NCBI GenBank assembly: GCA_016709225.1
Contig: JADJEE010000012.1
Coordinates: 2,213,501 to 2,277,500, forward strand
Direction of reading: 5' to 3'
Origin: Deltaproteobacteria bacterium
GTDB lineage: Bacteria > Myxococcota_A > Polyangia > Nannocystales > Nannocystaceae
DNA: 64,000 nt
Shown piece after piece: positions 61,644-64,000 of this stretch. Each line of letters starts with the position of its first letter. The stretch's first letter is position 1. The position numbers and the translations under genes were made by a program. The notes beneath the pieces are model-generated. The model did no database searches, had not been told where the DNA came from, and saw only the letters and a program-made list of their open reading frames with translations.

Positions 61644-62723
61644 TCACTTCGGGCGCGGCTCGGGCAGCGGCGCGTCGCCGGGCGGCCACCGACCCTCGCG
61701 CATCACCCTGACCGCACGGCACAGCGTGATCGCGGCGTTGTGGACCTCGGCCTCGACCGCATCGTCGAGTTCGAGATCGACATGGTTGGTCGCGTACGGC
61801 CGCAGGTAGCCGATGTAGCGGCCCACGGTCGCCTGCGGCCCGGCCGAGGTGAGGCCCAGGGTCGTGAGCCAGTCGACCAGCGACGAGGTCAGTCCGCGCA
61901 CACCCTCGGCGTCGCCATGCACCACCACCGAGAAGGCGCGGCCCGCCAGGTGCTTGGGGTAGTCCCAGCCATCGAGCTCGACCTGCTTGGCGCGGCGAGG
62001 ATCCTTGCCGCCGGTCAGCGTGGGATCGGGGTTGCCACCGTCGGCGCACACCAACCGATCGATCATCAGCTTGAGCACGCTGGGTGCCTGATACCAGTGC
62101 ACGGGGGTGATGATCATGACCCCGTGCGCGGCGATCCACCGCTCGTAGATCTCCGCCATCCAGTCCTGCACCTGACCGAGACCGTGGTTGGGGTAGCACG
62201 AGCACGGCCAGTGACACAGCGGCATCGCAGTGGAGACGCAGCCCTTGCACGGGTGGATGTTGCGCCCGTACTCGGCGGTGATGCGGCCGAGATCGAGTAC
62301 GTCGGTCTCCACGTCACCCGCCGTCGCGATGCTCTCGCGCGCGAGCTCCAGCAGGCGATGGCTCTTGGGCTGCTCGCCGGGGCAGGTCTGATCGTTGCGT
62401 GGCGAGCCGCTGATGAGCAGGATTCGTCGCGGGTGCGATCGGTCGCGCCAGCGCTCACCCGCCGCCTCGATGCGCTCGCGGGTCGCGAGCCAGTCGACCG
62501 AGAGCTCGTAGCTGGGATCGTGGTAGCCGGGCCCGGCCGCACGCGTGCGCGGGGCCTTGCGACCGGCCTCGTACGCTTCGTGGGCGACGCCGACGATGCG
62601 GTCGATCGCGTCGTCGACCGCACGAAACCCGGAATCGACGAAGCGCTCGCGGGCCCGCGCACGGAAGGCTTCCGCCGTCAGGTGCACGCTGGGCTGGCCC
62701 TTGCGTGGATCGATGTCGGCCAT
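61644..62723 (-). CDS. Flavodoxin-like NAD(P)H-dependent FMN reductase with Cys-rich insert
   Basis: A 359-residue flavoprotein of the NADPH-dependent FMN reductase fold. RRILLISGSPRNDQT (about 120-134) is the FMN-phosphate loop and IITPVHWYQAPSVLKLMIDRL a second FMN segment. Between them a Cys-rich stretch (CKGCVSTAMPLCHWPCSCYP) may bind an iron-sulfur cluster, as in archaeal iron-sulfur flavoproteins. The N-terminal 110 residues (AFRARARERFVDSGFRAVDDAIDRIV) are an extra helical domain. It follows a c-type cytochrome gene on the same strand after 91 bases, suggesting linked electron transfer. Confidence 0.8.
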   Translation of the reverse strand: MADIDPRKGQPSVHLTAEAFRARARERFVDSGFRAVDDAIDRIVGVAHEAYEAGRKAPRTRAAGPGYHDPSYELSVDWLATRERIEAAGERWRDRSHPRRILLISGSPRNDQTCPGEQPKSHRLLELARESIATAGDVETDVLDLGRITAEYGRNIHPCKGCVSTAMPLCHWPCSCYPNHGLGQVQDWMAEIYERWIAAHGVMIITPVHWYQAPSVLKLMIDRLVCADGGNPDPTLTGGKDPRRAKQVELDGWDYPKHLAGRAFSVVVHGDAEGVRGLTSSLVDWLTTLGLTSAGPQATVGRYIGYLRPYATNHVDLELDDAVEAEVHNAAITLCRAVRVMREGRWPPGDAPLPEPRPK

Positions 62724-62814
62724 GCGGAGGTTCTCCGGGCACAGCATGCGATCCAGGCCGAGGGGCGCCACCTCGCGCGGGGCGCTCGCGCGAGCGGTGG
62801 GCGCGAACGCGACG

Positions 62815-64000
62815 TCAGCAGCCGCCCAGGCCCGCGATCGCCGGCGCGTTGGGGTAGTTCGCCTTCGCCTCGCAGCCGCGTGCGCTCCGCAGCGACCGCA
62901 GCGGCTCGCGCCCGGCGGATTGGTCGGCCTTGAAGCGCGCCTCGACCATCGCGCCGAGCCCATCGTTGTCGGTGACGCACATGCCGCTGCCATCGGCACC
63001 ACAGGCCTCGTCGCCGAGCTTGCCCGCGGCGAGCGCCTCGGCGAGCGCCTGCAGCGAGGCCTCGTCGGCCTTCGCGAGCGCGATGAACTTGCCCGCCGTT
63101 GGCGACGCCAGCGGAATCGAAGCCGGCAGGTCGGTGCCACCGATGCCGAAGTCGTCCTTGTGCACGGTGAGGATCTCATCGAGCAGCGGCACGAAGAGCT
63201 CGGAGTTCTTGGCGCCGGTGAAGCTCTTGGCCTTCACGCGCGGCAGCGCGTTGTGCCAAAGCCCGCAGCGGAACGACGACAGCGTCGGCGTGGTCCAGTC
63301 CAGCGCCCGCACCCGCATGACCTGGTCGGCCGTCAGCGCGCGCACCGACAGCAGCTGCTTCTCGTACGCGATCGTCGCCGCGCCGCGGGTCGGCATCATC
63401 GTGAGCGGATCGTTCGTGGCGGCCGGCGAGAAGCGCATGACCTTGTCCTGCCACCAATCCCACGGCCAGCCGGTCCCCATCAGCTGGAAGTAGACCGATG
63501 CGAGCCCCTCGTCGATGGTCGCATTGGTGGAGATGAGGCCGCTCTTGCCGTCCTCGGTGACGTACGTGAGCTGCTCGTCGCAGAACAGCGGCCGCAGCAG
63601 CGACATCGCCTCATCGACGTTGGCGGGGTTGCGACGCAGCCGCAGACGCGCCGTGGCGATGCGCTGCGTGTACGCCGAGCGGATGGTCTGCTCGAGCCGC
63701 GCGGCCGACTTGCGGAAGCTCGAACCCACGCCCGCCAGCTGCTTGAAGTGCGGCGCCGCTGCCGTCTTGTCGGGCACGTGGTGCTCGAAGCTCACCGGCT
63801 CCGCGAACCAGTGCTGCCAGGGCGCCGACAGCTCGTTCATGATCGGCGTCATCGGCATCTTCAGGCCCTCGATGTGCTCGGGCTGCTCGTGGCACTCCCG
63901 ACAGTCCGACGGCGCGACCTGCAGCGCGACCGCGGTGTCGCTGCCCTCGACCGGGGTGCCCTTGTAGAAGCGATACTGGAACGCCGCCGAGTCCCACGCG
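62815..64000 (-). CDS. c-type cytochrome protein, 5' end beyond the window
   Basis: The gene runs off the window end; 395 codons are visible, ending TGA at 62815. Close to the window end the frame reads SDCRECHEQPEHIEG, so a CRECH heme-binding motif is present, and the rest is a helical domain (EHHVPDKTAAAPHFKQLAGVGSSFRK, NPANVDEAMSLLRPLFCDEQ) of no recognised family. An in-frame ATG at 63858 exists, but the heme motif lies upstream of it, so the real start is outside the window. It is probably periplasmic. A flavoprotein gene follows on the same strand. Confidence 0.8.
   Translation of the reverse strand, partial: AWDSAAFQYRFYKGTPVEGSDTAVALQVAPSDCRECHEQPEHIEGLKMPMTPIMNELSAPWQHWFAEPVSFEHHVPDKTAAAPHFKQLAGVGSSFRKSAARLEQTIRSAYTQRIATARLRLRRNPANVDEAMSLLRPLFCDEQLTYVTEDGKSGLISTNATIDEGLASVYFQLMGTGWPWDWWQDKVMRFSPAATNDPLTMMPTRGAATIAYEKQLLSVRALTADQVMRVRALDWTTPTLSSFRCGLWHNALPRVKAKSFTGAKNSELFVPLLDEILTVHKDDFGIGGTDLPASIPLASPTAGKFIALAKADEASLQALAEALAAGKLGDEACGADGSGMCVTDNDGLGAMVEARFKADQSAGREPLRSLRSARGCEAKANYPNAPAIAGLGGC

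Overview
The window is a GC-rich chromosomal segment that looks like Myxococcota, most plausibly the Nannocystis/Plesiocystis side (an inference from style, not a marker gene). The grounds are Hanks-type Ser/Thr kinases fused to TPR regions, an ECF sigma factor next to one kinase, and many secreted lipoproteins whose lipobox is followed by a Ser/Thr/Gly/Asp low-complexity linker. Most genes stand alone or in pairs, and many small enzymes sit beside TetR or AraC regulators. No rRNA, tRNA, CRISPR array, prophage or intact insertion sequence was seen.

Layout. 1-6.2 kb: acetyltransferase, TPR lipoprotein ending in a CxxCH motif, 2H phosphoesterase-like protein, then a kinase divergent from an ECF sigma factor. 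6.1-11.6 kb: TetR/short-chain dehydrogenase pair, flippase, TetR/cytochrome P450 pair. 11.6-16 kb: dps, cydB and two secreted proteins. 16-25.8 kb: FAD monooxygenase/TetR pair, a protein with two ExbD-like segments, GFA protein, rhomboid protease, acetyltransferase, quinone oxidoreductase, AraC regulator with aldo/keto reductase, methyltransferase. 25.8-35.6 kb: lipoprotein plus Cys-paired Sel1 repeats split by a frame change, dockerin-like lipoprotein, then a rearranged region in which a monooxygenase-tetR-methyltransferase module is partly duplicated and a third relic lies upstream. 35.7-46.1 kb: MbnH/MbnP-type di-heme enzyme and copper protein, a frameshifted membrane protein, an RtcB fragment, small enzymes and a lipid kinase. 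46.2-56 kb: lipoprotein, cydA (34 kb from cydB), glycosylasparaginase, second kinase, double-VOC lipoprotein, PHM-like copper monooxygenase. 56.0-56.2 kb: a 168-bp element with 26-bp perfect terminal inverted repeats. 56.2-60.7 kb: a four-gene operon encoding a degenerate NTPase/TPR protein, a PAAR-metallopeptidase and two unknown proteins. 60.8-64 kb: secreted protein, flavoprotein, and a c-type cytochrome cut by the window end.

How the genes work together. Four TetR genes each accompany an oxidoreductase, and palindromes that could be their operators lie in the promoter regions. This suggests separate inducible redox modules for small molecules. Two kinases and one ECF factor point to envelope or stress signalling. 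CydA/CydB, Dps, the di-heme enzyme and the cytochrome-bearing lipoproteins indicate extensive respiratory and metal redox chemistry at the envelope. The PAAR-metallopeptidase operon is the best candidate for an incompletely described secreted-effector system. The 28-34.5 kb region records repeated recombination of one enzyme module.
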